From positions 73,153,894 to 73,217,893 of the forward strand of contig NC_088200.1 in the NCBI RefSeq assembly GCF_028769735.1: 64,000 nucleotides of DNA, written 5' to 3'. This document shows positions 41,501-49,215 of the stretch, in pieces (the stretch's first letter is position 1; the number at the start of each line of letters is the position of its first letter). Under the pieces are notes generated by a model. That model saw only the letters and a list, made by a program, of their open reading frames with translations. It was not told the DNA's origin and searched no databases. A program made the translations under genes and the position numbers. This stretch comes from Zonotrichia leucophrys gambelii. Lineage: Eukaryota; Chordata; Aves; Passeriformes; Passerellidae.

Positions 41501-44500
41501 GCCCTGCATTTCAAATTTGATGTATGCCCTGTCTGAAAGAGGAGACACCGGGGCCAGTTCTCTACTGCAAAAAGGTGACTAAAAGCAGCTTTGTACTAAC
41601 AGAGGAACACAAATGTCAACCTAAAGCAGAGCTTCCAGCTATCTGCAGCTTGAAGAAAATCAGCAAGATGGACAGTCCTGCCTCTGAAGCCACAAAAGCT
41701 TGTTTTAGTAAGAAAGCTTACATTCTGAGTGGTGACTCTTGCAATGGTCTTGTTAATTAGCACGAAAAATCCTCCTGTACATTTGGGCAGACAGTTTTTA
41801 CAGAAGGCACATTCCCCACAAAGTGATTTACAAGTATATAAGTGACACAGTTGAATATGAAGAAAACTGGCGAGACATTTCAATCAATGCTAAAAAGATA
41901 CTTTAAAAAACCTTCTTGCAACATGCCTCTGCCACAAAAACACAGGGAAAGACAAGGAGAGGGAGAACCAGGGTCGGTGTGCAGACAGCTCTGTGTGCTC
42001 ACAGCCACGACGAGCCCTTCCCTCTCCTTTTCCCGTTCCTTTGGTGCTCCCTGCAGGGCAGCACGCAGAGGACAGCCATCCTCACAGGCTCTAGGTAAGA
42101 CATGCTGCACATCCCCACGGCCTGAGAAATAAAGAGAGGTTTGTGTCACTGAGCCCACTCCACCCACGGGAACCTTGACCAAAGACACAAACCCTGGTGG
42201 GAGAAAACACTGCCAGCCCTACCCCTCAGTGCTGTAAATTTACACCCCCCTACCTCACACCTACAGATAACCTTTTCCGTGTTTCAGGAATTCACAGAAA
42301 ATGCTTTCAAAAGGTTTGTCAGTAAATACCCACATTTACAAACAAGGGCAGCAATGGGACTCCAGACAGCGGCAGGGTCATCTACTCATATTAATTATTT
42401 TTAATTAAAATGTACTCTCCTTTTTCACCAACTTTCAAAGGGAACACCTTCCAGCCTGTTGTTATCCATATCAAGGACAGATACCCTTGCTTTCCAGTCA
42501 TAACTGCAAAACAGACCTTAAATATATGTACAGAACCATCTTTAAGTGTGTACAATCTCTATATTTAACTTCTCAGTGTACTGGCCACCTTGGGAAGTTT
42601 ATATTTTGATAAATACAGCACATAATACTGCCAAATCATTAAAAGTACAAAGCTAACTGTTCTTACCTAGTTTAGCTGTCAGCAAAGAAAATTCTCAATA
42701 AATCAGTTGAAAAATTATGGACAGAGCCACAGCATTTTAAAAATGGGCAACAGGTAAAAACATATTCCAATATGGATAAAATAATTTTAGTTGTATGAAG
42801 TAATTTATGCTATCCTATCCTTTCCTTTATTAAATTTAAAAAAAAAAAAGTGTCATCCTGCCTTAAGTTCTTTGGAAATGATATTTAAAACACTCACTAG
42901 AATTTCAGGAAAATATTCCTGAACTTGTGAAAGCCTAGCCTTCTTCAGCCAAGAATCAGAACAACATCCTTGCTTGAAAATCCTAACTCTAATCAGGAAA
43001 AAGAAAAGGACTATGTACCAAAGAAAAGCAGTAGCAAAAAGCCCCTAGAGAGTTAATTAAACAAATATAAATTTTAACAGACCAAAATTCCAAAATGCTA
43101 CAGGCTGTGAAGAAAAATGAAAACAATGGGTGGAAAATTGATCTATTTTTATTCTAGTGATCTCTGAAGTTACAATTTTGCAGAGTCATGTATCAAACCA
43201 CAAGCAGCAAGTACAAGCCCTTCAAATTCGCACCTCCTCTGCCCATGCAAGCACACACATACACACACAATAATAAAATCCTAAAGGGAGGCAAGAACAA
43301 CAAAACAATCCTCCAGAAGAGGAGAAAGATATCTACTGTACAACCCAAAGAGTAATTAAAAATCAATACCAAGGCCTGAAAAACATCTTTAACCTAGAAG
43401 GGTACTTCTGGATTTTGAACTGAGCACTTTTGCTCTAACCATAAAATGATAAAACTCCCAGAGAAATACAAAAACAATCCCCTTACCCACAACTGCTTTA
43501 GGATTAACTGAAACACATGTAGGAAGGAGGTTTTTAAGGGTATTTTCACACTCATTCACAAGTCCAGGAGCCAGCTTTCACCCCTTCATTCAACAGCAGT
43601 TCCTGATTTTTTTCCAGAACTGCTACAAAGTTAATTCTTCTGACACAGTAACGCTAGCATCCCGAAACCTCCACACAAAGCACACAGACACACACTAAGG
43701 ACACGCCAGAACACGGCAGAAACCCAGACTTGCACAGCTGAGTGTTCTGCTGACACGGTGTTTTAAACAAGCTGGCTTTGCCTGGGTGTTCAAGGGCTGG
43801 GGTGGAACAGCGAAATGTGAAAGCCCAGATTATGTGACACACAGACTGCAGCCAAAGGACTGCTGACATCCTGAATATTCCTTGCACTTCTCTGCATTTT
43901 GACAATCAGGTTTTTAGGTTAACAGCGCAGGGGGGAGCTGAAAACAAAACAGGACAGACGTAACTTTTGCCTGGTGTTTCGATTTCCAAGTTAAGAATGT
44001 TTGTTGGAGATTTTTAAAACCCTGCTTCGTGTCTACACAGTGATAACTACAAGAGAAGTGCCACATTTAAAAGCCTACAGTGTCACCTCAGACAAGAGAT
44101 GTGGCCACACAGGTCTGCACCAGTCAGACAGCAGTTTATTATTTGCCCCTAACACAATGTTTAACATGTTTACTTTCTCACAGAGAGCCAACAAAAAGAA
44201 GCGGCAGCTTGTGCAGATGGATACATGCTTTCATTTACTTGGTTAAATCTAAATTATCAAGCCCCACTTGGAACACCAGAGAGGCCACAATGGGTAAATC
44301 CCCCCCTGTGTGGAGCTTGATGGGCCCACCATAAAATTTAAAGAAAAAACAGCCAGGTTTGCAAAAATTTAATTTGATAACAGGCCTTTCCCAATAACAA
44401 GGCCTGAGGCTAAATATTTTCATCCTCTTTAGTCAGTCAGGGTACCTGAGAGTATCTCTGTCAAGCAAGGTAATAGCTTCAAGTAGAGTTTTCACTCACC

Positions 44501-47155
44501 CAAAATACTCAGTTGGCCAATGTTTTAAAACACAACCAAACCAAAACTAGTCACTCTGTTGAAGGCAAGTTTAAAATTCAACTGTGTGATTTAACAGGGG
44601 AAAAAAAAAAGACCATTTGCTTGTGCAGAGAGCTAATTAGCAAGGCTAATTAGTTATTGGGAAGTATGTTGCTTCAAATTATTACTGGAGGTTGGTTTAA
44701 ATATTCCTATCAACGACAGCTCTCAGCTAGAGGCATTAAATCTTGCTGCCTTGCACAGCAACATCAAGTCCCTCCAGATTAACTGGGTATTGAGATTAAG
44801 GGAACACAAAAGCAATTTTACAGAACCAGAGCCCAGCTTGGGAGCAACAGGTTTCCCGTGCCTATCGCAACCACATGAATTTTGGCCTTGTCACAGCGCA
44901 GGGCAGAAATCCAAGTAAACAAGCCTACCTCTGAGAAACACACACATGGTCCAAAGACTAAAAGTAATGTTTCCCAAACTCCATGAAACACGTTTCAAGG
45001 TTTCAGGAAATTAATCTAAGAAAGCTGCAAACTTTCAGCTAAAATCTGTGTATTCCAAAAAAAATCTGACTGAGGACTTCAAAACACACACTTGTGAGGC
45101 ACTTGTTCAACATAGCATATTTCAAAGTGTTTTCTGATTTTAAGACTCAGTTTGTAACTGAAGGCTGAAAGCTGTACTTCTCTTTACTAAGTTCTATGAT
45201 TTTTAGTATTTCCAAAAGTAATTTCTTAGTAATTTTCTAAAAAGTGTGCCACGGAAATTTAAACACATTTTTCACTTCTACAGCTAATAATAAGATCAAG
45301 TCTCTATCCTGCTCTTTTTAAAACAAAGTTCCCCTCAAATTCTACCAGATTTCCTCTGTCTTACCACCCATTCCTGGTCAAATCCTGAAATTATGCTCAT
45401 GAGGAGCATTTTTATTTTGAGCTACTGTAGCAGCTACATTTATAAACAGAGGGTGCAGTCTCATTTTCCCACAATCCAACTTCCAGTCATTGCATTCTGC
45501 TGTCTCATAAACTGGTGAGGGCTTTGACTGGCAACATTCCTTCAGTCCTCTCCTTGATTTTACTTCCCAGGACCTTACTGAATGCAGAGAGCAAGAGGGG
45601 GAAAAAAAGGAAAAAAAAAAGAAAATAAAAGAGAATTTTCTCAGTAATAGCAAAGACTTGTGTTTTAAATATTTGAAGGTTTCTGACCCCTGCTTCTCCA
45701 AGAGCATTTGCCATGTCCCTCAGTCACAATGGCAACCCAAATGAGGTCTTAGTCCAACTTTGAGCTGTCATCCTTTATTTTTCTTAAGATGGAAGAGAGT
45801 GAACCAGCAGCCTTTATAAAGGCAGATACAATGCCCCATGGTTTCTAGAGCTTCACTGCCCACCTGTCACAGGAACGGTGGATGGAAAGGAAAGCTGCCA
45901 GCCTCCCCAGATCTTTCAAACCAAGACCACGAGAGTGTCTGGGCTTGGCTACCAAAACAGCCACCTCTGCTCAGGCAAGTGACAAGGCAACTTCAACCCT
46001 GCCAACTCACTTAGGGCCCTTCCTACTGCATTTCCCTGAGGATTTTCCAGCGGGCTCCTGTGTGCCAGAAGAAAACATTCACCTGGAAGCAAAACACGTC
46101 TCCTCCTCGCTCACAGCATCCAAAGATGCCAGGGAGGGGGAAGGAGGTTGCTGTGAACCCCATCACACACACCCCAGCACCGAGGTCAGCAGAGTCTCTG
46201 CTGCGCTCCCTCCCCTCCAAGTGCAGACTGATTAATCACTGCAGCTCGCCCCGTGAGGCCAAACAATAAATAAACCCTCCCAGCTCCACACACCTGCCCG
46301 GGCACACAGCGATGCACCTGGCAGCAAACCCCAGAATCACGCTCCTGCCCTGGCAGAAAAGCCCCACCACCCTCCCAGCCTCTCCATGGAAGGATGGAAA
46401 GGACCACCACCTCTTCCATCTGCTGGACCCCCCCCCCTCGGGAGAGGGATGCTCCCGCAATATTCCCTCTCTCAGTGCTCCCATTACAAACCTGCGCCCC
46501 ACTGGCTGCTAACCCACGGCATCCCGCTTCCCGAAAGGAAAAACTTTCCTTTCCTACAGAGCTCCTCTCCTCCCCAGAACTACGTGAGATATTTATTCCC
46601 CCTCCCACCTCCCGGGCTGTTTCCCCTTTCCAACTCCGGGGCTATTCCCCTTTTCCATCTCCCGAGCTATTCCCCCTCCCACCTCCGGGGCGTTCTCCTC
46701 AAAAACAAGGGGGGAAAAAGTCCTTCCGCCGGAGGTTTGGCCACGGCAGCCCCTTTCCTTCGGCGATGGGAAGTCACTCCTACCCACCAGCATCCCGAAG
46801 AAAAGGGGATCCCTCATCACCCCCGCCTGAGCTCACCCCGCTCCCCGCGGCCCTAAATCCCCCAAAATCATCCCGGGCGGACACCGCACCACCCCCGCGG
46901 CCCTGACCCCTCACTGAATCTCCAGACACCTCCACAGGAGGAGTCCTTCCCTCTCTTTTCCCGGGGGGCGAGGGCACATTTCCCCGCATCCCTGTCCACG
47001 GCCGCGTCCCGGGAATGGTGGCTGGGGGGGGGGACGGTGTGGGGGAGAGAAATGGCGGGGGCGGGGAGGGAGCCCGGGAATGGCCGCACCGTCTCCTCGG
47101 GGTCGATGTCGATGCGGAAGGTTTGCTGCTGCAGCGTCTTCAGCGTGATCTGCAT
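14434..47155 (-). CDS. RAD23B: RAD23B, UV excision repair protein RAD23 homolog B (complete, 10 coding exons)
   Basis: RAD23B is a proteasome shuttle factor. It also binds and stabilises XPC in global-genome nucleotide excision repair, acting in nucleus and cytoplasm. Coding exons, in transcript order: 47155-47090, 34663-34582, 32061-31982, 29779-29532, 26437-26382, 22561-22434, 18129-18006, 17070-16943, 16528-16352, 14547-14434. All junctions are GT-AG and phases join exactly, giving 1203 nt and 400 residues (human 409). Domains in order: UBL about 1-77, Pro/Ala-rich linker 77-160, UBA1 about 183-223, Ala/Ser/Thr linker 224-261, XPC-binding STI1-like domain about 263-320, UBA2 about 354-397 ending NFDED. 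The start codon has a good Kozak context (GCCGCC before ATG). RAD23A is excluded because domain sequences and exon layout match the B paralogue. No frameshift or internal stop was found, so the gene looks functional. Confidence 0.97.
16352..16528 (-). CDS. RAD23B: RAD23B coding exon 9 (end of XPC-binding domain, UBA2 start)
   Basis: This is 177 nt: [16 protein letters not shown] closes the XPC-binding domain, then a short Gly/Ser/Asp linker ([10 protein letters not shown]), then [17 protein letters not shown] starts UBA2. The human poly-Gly run in the linker is replaced by an acidic Ser/Asp stretch. Donor GTGAGC, phase 0. Confidence 0.96.
16943..17070 (-). CDS. RAD23B: RAD23B coding exon 8 (XPC-binding domain)
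   Basis: This is 128 nt encoding the STI1-like XPC-binding domain. [17 protein letters not shown] leads into [16 protein letters not shown] and QLLQ. The amphipathic helices that bind XPC in the human protein are fully conserved. The acceptor has a strong T-run before CAG; the donor is GTGGAT. Confidence 0.97.
18006..18129 (-). CDS. RAD23B: RAD23B coding exon 7 (second linker)
   Basis: This is 124 nt beginning [28 protein letters not shown] in two blocks and ending TTTSSLGG. It is the linker between UBA1 and the XPC-binding domain. It is shorter in its Thr run than human and lacks the human RES triplet after GIPGD. Acceptor TTTAG, donor GTAAGA, one nucleotide of Gly262 carried over. Confidence 0.94.
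18130..22433 (-). other. RAD23B: RAD23B intron 6
   Basis: About 4.3 kb. It contains a probable old antisense CR1 remnant near 20.06-20.29 kb. The segment 20.3-21.1 kb looks repeat-like but could not be assigned. The remainder is unremarkable. Confidence 0.88.
20060..20290 (-). mobile_element. probable old CR1 LINE fragment, antisense
   Basis: The phrases 'ATCTAGTCCCACTGAC', 'CCACCTCTCCAGGAAT' and 'ACTAAAAAATGTTCCC' follow the antisense order of CR1 3' ends, but with heavy divergence. Confidence 0.4.
22434..22561 (-). CDS. RAD23B: RAD23B coding exon 6 (UBA1)
   Basis: This is 128 nt encoding UBA1, including the ubiquitin-binding MGY loop ([10 protein letters not shown]) and the final helix [11 protein letters not shown]. 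Acceptor TTGTAG, donor GTGAGC, ending in phase 0. It has the most C/G-rich codon choice of the internal exons (for example GAGCGGGAGCAG), and the residue sequence is essentially unchanged from human. Confidence 0.97.
22562..26381 (-). other. RAD23B: RAD23B intron 5
   Basis: About 3.8 kb, AT-rich, with a short CA run near 22.61 kb. Nothing else is recognised. Confidence 0.9.
26382..26437 (-). CDS. RAD23B: RAD23B coding exon 5 (residues 159-178)
   Basis: A 56-nt microexon-like exon encoding [18 protein letters not shown] just before UBA1. Acceptor TTACAG, donor GTAAGT (strong). It matches the human [14 protein letters not shown] segment with Ile for Thr. It was found by phase and homology, being too short to stand out as an open frame. 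Confidence 0.95.
26438..29531 (-). other. RAD23B: RAD23B intron 4
   Basis: About 3.1 kb. Its right-hand two thirds are ordinary AT-rich sequence. The segment around 26.96-27.93 kb is a GC-richer LTR-like insertion annotated separately. Confidence 0.9.
26960..27930. mobile_element. probable LTR retroelement insertion in RAD23B intron 4
   Basis: A GC-richer block within an AT-rich intron. It has a central TCTGTTTATTAAATTCTAC segment, then GGGGGGTGTGTGTCTC, then a purine-rich stretch with GAGCCAGCAACTGCTGAGACC and GTGTGTGTGT. This arrangement resembles avian endogenous retroviral LTR and leader sequence. It includes a 138-codon plus-strand frame (26962-27378) with no recognised domain. Boundaries, orientation and family are uncertain. 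Confidence 0.45.
29532..29779 (-). CDS. RAD23B: RAD23B coding exon 4 (residues 77-159, low-complexity linker)
   Basis: This 248-nt exon encodes the flexible linker between UBL and UBA1. It is rich in Pro, Ala, Thr and Val, with [14 protein letters not shown] runs, then an acidic/basic [11 protein letters not shown] segment matching the human EKPAEKPAE block. Acceptor TGTAG, donor GTATGG, two nucleotides left for the next codon. The exon shows little residue-level identity to human, as expected for this linker. The Thr-rich stretch of the human protein is reduced. It contains one Cys, unusual for this linker. Confidence 0.93.
29780..31981 (-). other. RAD23B: RAD23B intron 3
   Basis: About 2.2 kb. 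It contains a short antisense CR1 3' end near 30.96-31.14 kb; otherwise no recognisable feature. Confidence 0.9.
30955..31140 (-). mobile_element. CR1 LINE 3' fragment, antisense
   Basis: Opens with AGAATCATAGAATTGTTGAG, the reverse complement of the CR1 3' terminal tail, followed by AACCCAGCACTGCC and CCCTAAGTACCTCAGCCAC. Same strand as RAD23B, in intron 3. Confidence 0.75.
31982..32061 (-). CDS. RAD23B: RAD23B coding exon 3 (residues 50-76)
   Basis: This is 80 nt finishing the UBL domain: [17 protein letters not shown], then the hydrophobic strand FVVVMVTK. Acceptor TTTCTCAG, donor GTGAGT, ending in phase 0. It is nearly identical to human (Glu for Asp in NDET). Confidence 0.97.
32062..34581 (-). 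other. RAD23B: RAD23B intron 2
   Basis: About 2.5 kb of AT-rich sequence with no recognisable repeat or gene. Confidence 0.9.
34582..34663 (-). CDS. RAD23B: RAD23B coding exon 2 (residues 23-50)
   Basis: This is 82 nt of the UBL core, beginning [11 protein letters not shown] and containing [13 protein letters not shown]. The acceptor is CAG and the donor GTAATG. One nucleotide of the Gly50 codon is carried into exon 3. The Lys-to-Arg change in ESERGKD relative to human is conservative. Confidence 0.96.
36790..37295 (-). mobile_element. CR1 LINE fragment, antisense, in intron 1
   Basis: Carries the antisense CR1 series: CTGTTCCAGTATTTCACC, CTCCAACCTGGACAAGCCC, CTCTCTCAGCCTGTC, TGGCCTCCTCTGGACC and GCACACAGTCCCATAATAT. 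About 500 nt of the 3' untranslated part and the end of ORF2. Confidence 0.85.
38566..38592 (+). repeat. (TA)n(GA)n compound dinucleotide repeat
   Basis: About six TA units followed directly by about seven GA units. Confidence 0.9.
41299..41362 (+). repeat. exact 32-bp tandem duplication
   Basis: Two adjacent identical 32-nt copies (41299-41330 and 41331-41362), each beginning GACATTTAC and ending CTCTACCT, without a single mismatch. Confidence 0.97.
44633..44653. promoter_or_regulatory. paired CTAATTAG homeodomain-type sites
   Basis: Two palindromic CTAATTAG octamers at 44633-44640 and 44646-44653, 13 nt apart centre to centre, each preceded by G. TAATTA is the core for many homeodomain factors. 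Function is not shown. Confidence 0.4.
46595..46695 (+). repeat. imperfect pyrimidine-rich minisatellite
   Basis: Three to four copies of a roughly 31-nt unit built on CCCC(T)CC-CA-CTCC-GGGCTATT (for example CTCCGGGGCTATTCCCC and TCTCCCGAGCTATTCCCC). Lies in intron 1 about 0.4 kb downstream of the coding start. Confidence 0.75.
47022..47075 (+). other. G-run cluster with quadruplex potential beside exon 1 donor
   Basis: The plus (template) strand carries an 11-12 nt G run, then GGGGG, GGGGG, GGGG and GGG within about 50 nt, ending some 15 nt from the exon 1 donor. The RNA strand is correspondingly C-rich. Confidence 0.6.
47090..47155 (-). CDS. RAD23B: RAD23B coding exon 1 (residues 1-22)
   Basis: The exon encodes the first beta strands of the UBL domain, beginning [11 protein letters not shown] and ending at DPEET. 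The donor is GTGCGG directly after the ACG codon (phase 0), a non-consensus but usable 5' splice site. The exon lies inside the CpG island. The frame stays open upstream of the ATG only because the region is GC-rich; the ATG at 47155 matches the conserved vertebrate start. Confidence 0.95.
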
Positions 47156-47255
47156 GGCGGCGGGTACGTGCCGCGCTCCGGCCGCCCTCGTCCCTTCCCC
47201 GGGAAGAGGTGGCGGGGAAGAGGCCGGGAAAGGGAGGAGGAGGAGGGAGGCGGCG
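47156..47255 (-). other. RAD23B: probable RAD23B 5' UTR
   Basis: Between the start codon and the NRF1 sites the minus strand is strongly pyrimidine-rich (CCTCCTCCTCCC blocks). No upstream ATG in another frame was noticed close to the start. The transcription start is not determinable here. Confidence 0.4.
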
Positions 47256-47534
47256 CCGGGCTCGGCGGGAGGGCGGGACGCGCATGCGCCGCCTCGGGCG
47301 CCCGGCACAGCGCAGGCGCGGGCGCGCCTGAGGGCGGGGAGAGCGGGAGGAGGGGTGCGGGCAGAGACGCAGAAATACAAAAATATATATTTATATGTAA
47401 ATAGAGAGAGAAGGAACGGAGTGATTGCGGGCGGAAAAGGTCTGCCAGTCCGGCCTGTGAGCGGACAGCAGCGTCTCAGCCCGGCCGTGGCGCTGAGTGA
47501 CGCGTCCAGTCGTTGCTTGAGCACCTCCGGGGCA

Positions 47535-47860
47535 GTGACTCTGCAGTCTCCCTGGGCATCCCGTTCCAATGCCCAGTCACGCTTTCTGTGAAGAAATTTT
47601 TCCTCATATCCAGCTAAATCTCCCCTAGACCGGCCAGGGGAGATTACTCCATCACCTCCCCGGACAGCCTGTTCAAATGCTTTTCACCATTTCTGTGAAA
47701 ATATTCTTCCTAATATTATTCTTCCTAATAATCTAAATTAACCCCCCTCTGCCCCAGCCTGAGGCCTCTGGTGAGAAGCTTTTTGAGGCTTTTCTTCTCC
47801 TCAGAATGTGGAATTTCTGTGGTGATGTGGTGGGAATGTTAAAGGCTTGCCCAGACTGAG
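47535..47860 (-). mobile_element. CR1 LINE fragment, antisense, next to the promoter
   Basis: CCCGTTCCAATGCCC, TGTGAAGAAATTTTTCCTC, CACCTCCCCGGACAGCCTG and AGCCTGAGGCCTCTGG are antisense CR1 blocks. The two 'TTCCTAATAT' blocks suggest a small internal duplication. Confidence 0.8.
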
Positions 47861-48046
47861 CAACAAGGTGAATTATGTTGCTGAAATGCAAATCTTCCAA
47901 ATTGCATCTTTCAGTGCACGCAGCAGCTGGGAGAAATCCTTGTCTTGCTAACTTCTTTATATTTAATTGCAATTCCTGGGGTATCAAGGACTCAGCAACT
48001 AGAAGTCACTAGGTTCAGGAGTTTTTTGGAATTCATGAGAAATTTC

Positions 48047-48400
48047 AGGGAATCATGGAATCATTTAGGTTGGAAAAGTCGTTTGAGATCAGTGAGCCCA
48101 ACCATTAACCCAGCACTAAACCACGTCCCCAGGAGCCACATCTACGCATCTTTTAAATCCCTCTAAGGATGGTGACTCCACCACCTCCCTGGACAGCCTT
48201 TTCCAATGCTTTTCACCATTCCTGTGAAAAAATTCTTCCAAATATCCAAATTAAACCCTCCCTGTCTCAGCCTGAGGCCATTCCCTCTGTTCCTGTCCTT
48301 CCCAGCCCCTTCCCAGCTCCCTCAGCCTCTCCTGGGGCTCCATGCCCTTCCCAGCTCCGTTCCCTTCCCTGGACACACTCCAGCTTCTCAATGTCCTTCT
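48047..48400 (-). mobile_element. CR1 LINE 3' end, antisense
   Basis: Begins GGAATCATGGAATCATTTAG, the reverse complement of the CR1 3' tail. It then runs through AACCATTAACCCAGCAC, CACCTCCCTGGACAGCC and CTGAGGCCATTCCCTCTG to the CTCAATGTCCTTCTG end. Confidence 0.9.
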
Positions 48401-48486
48401 GGAAATGAGAGGCACAAGACACACCACTTGTAAGTTGTTACACAAGTTTATTAATACACACTTGCTGGTTTATAGCGCCTCAGTTC

Positions 48487-49215
48487 TACCAGTTCTGGTT
48501 TTGTAGAATATTAAAGACCGTCTACTCCCAACCCCTCTGCCATGGGCAGGGACACCTCCCACTAAACCAGATCATTCCAGGTTGCTTTATCCAACCTGTC
48601 CTTGAACATCACCAAGTGATGGGGCATCCACAACTTCCCCAGGTAACCTGTTCCAGTGTCTGACCATCCTCACAGTAAGGAATATCTTCCCTATATCCAA
48701 CATAAATTTGGAAAAAATAGAGGTCATTCCCCTAAAAAGAGGAGATTCCCCAAATCTTTCAGTTTGTACCTGTCCCTCCTTGTCCTACAACTACACTTCC
48801 CAACAAAGTCTCCCTCTCTGGCTTCCCTGCAGGCTCCTTCAGATACTGGAAACTTCTCCAGGATGAACAGCCCCAACTTTCTCAACCTGACTTCACAGGG
48901 AAGGTTCTCCTGATGAACTTGGTGGCCTCCTCTAGACTTGCTCCAGCATTTCCATGTCCTTCTAACACTGAGGCCCAAGAGCTGGATGCAGCACTGCAGG
49001 TGAGGGTCTCACAGGAGGAGGAGAGAGTCAGAATTGCCTCCTTTGACCCACTGCCCACGCTGCTTTGGATGCAGCCCAGGATTCATTTGGCTTTCTGGGC
49101 TCTGAGTGCACGCTGCTGGCTCATGGTGAGTTCAGTAGTTTGCAGTTCAGTGTTTGAGTGGTTGGTGCGTGCCTTTGATGGGTTACTAACCTGTGTTTGC
49201 CCTGGTGCTCCTTAG
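48487..49215 (-). mobile_element. longer CR1 LINE fragment, antisense, different subfamily
   Basis: CCATGGGCAGGGACACCTCC, CACTAAACCAGATCATTCC, GGGGCATCCACAACTTCCC, CTGTTCCAGTGTCTGACC and GCATTTCCATGTCCTTC follow the antisense CR1 order through to GGATTCATTTGGCTTTCTGG. Its sequence differs from the copy at 48047, so these are separate insertions. Confidence 0.85.

Larger units (their letters stand above)
34664..47089 (-). other. RAD23B: RAD23B intron 1 (12.4 kb)
   Basis: The longest intron, with donor GTGCGG and acceptor CAG. It holds the left part of the CpG island, a minisatellite near 46.6 kb, an antisense CR1 (36.79-37.29 kb), a 32-bp exact duplication (41.3 kb), a TA/GA microsatellite (38.57 kb) and paired CTAATTAG sites (44.63 kb). 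The rest is AT-rich unique DNA without recognisable genes. Confidence 0.9.
46590..47530 (-). promoter_or_regulatory. RAD23B: CpG-island promoter of RAD23B
   Basis: Very CpG-dense sequence in an AT-rich neighbourhood, surrounding exon 1. Upstream of the ATG (right side) are two NRF1-type palindromes, GCGCATGCGC at 47280-47289 and GCGCAGGCGC at 47310-47319, and GC boxes (GGGCGG) at 47271-47276 and 47332-47337. No TATA box is evident. Transcription probably starts between about 47200 and 47330, as is typical of a housekeeping repair gene (inference). Confidence 0.8.

Noticed and set aside
46394..46906. Long open frame (170 codons, plus strand) with Pro/Ser-rich product
   Set aside because: It is produced by the GC-rich island and the pyrimidine minisatellite. 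Overlapping frames are equally open, there is no domain, and it lies in intron 1 antisense to RAD23B.
46868..47569. 233-codon minus-strand frame running through exon 1
   Set aside because: Only residues from 47155 to 47090 are RAD23B. The upstream part is stop-poor CpG-island sequence, and the downstream part reads through the splice donor.
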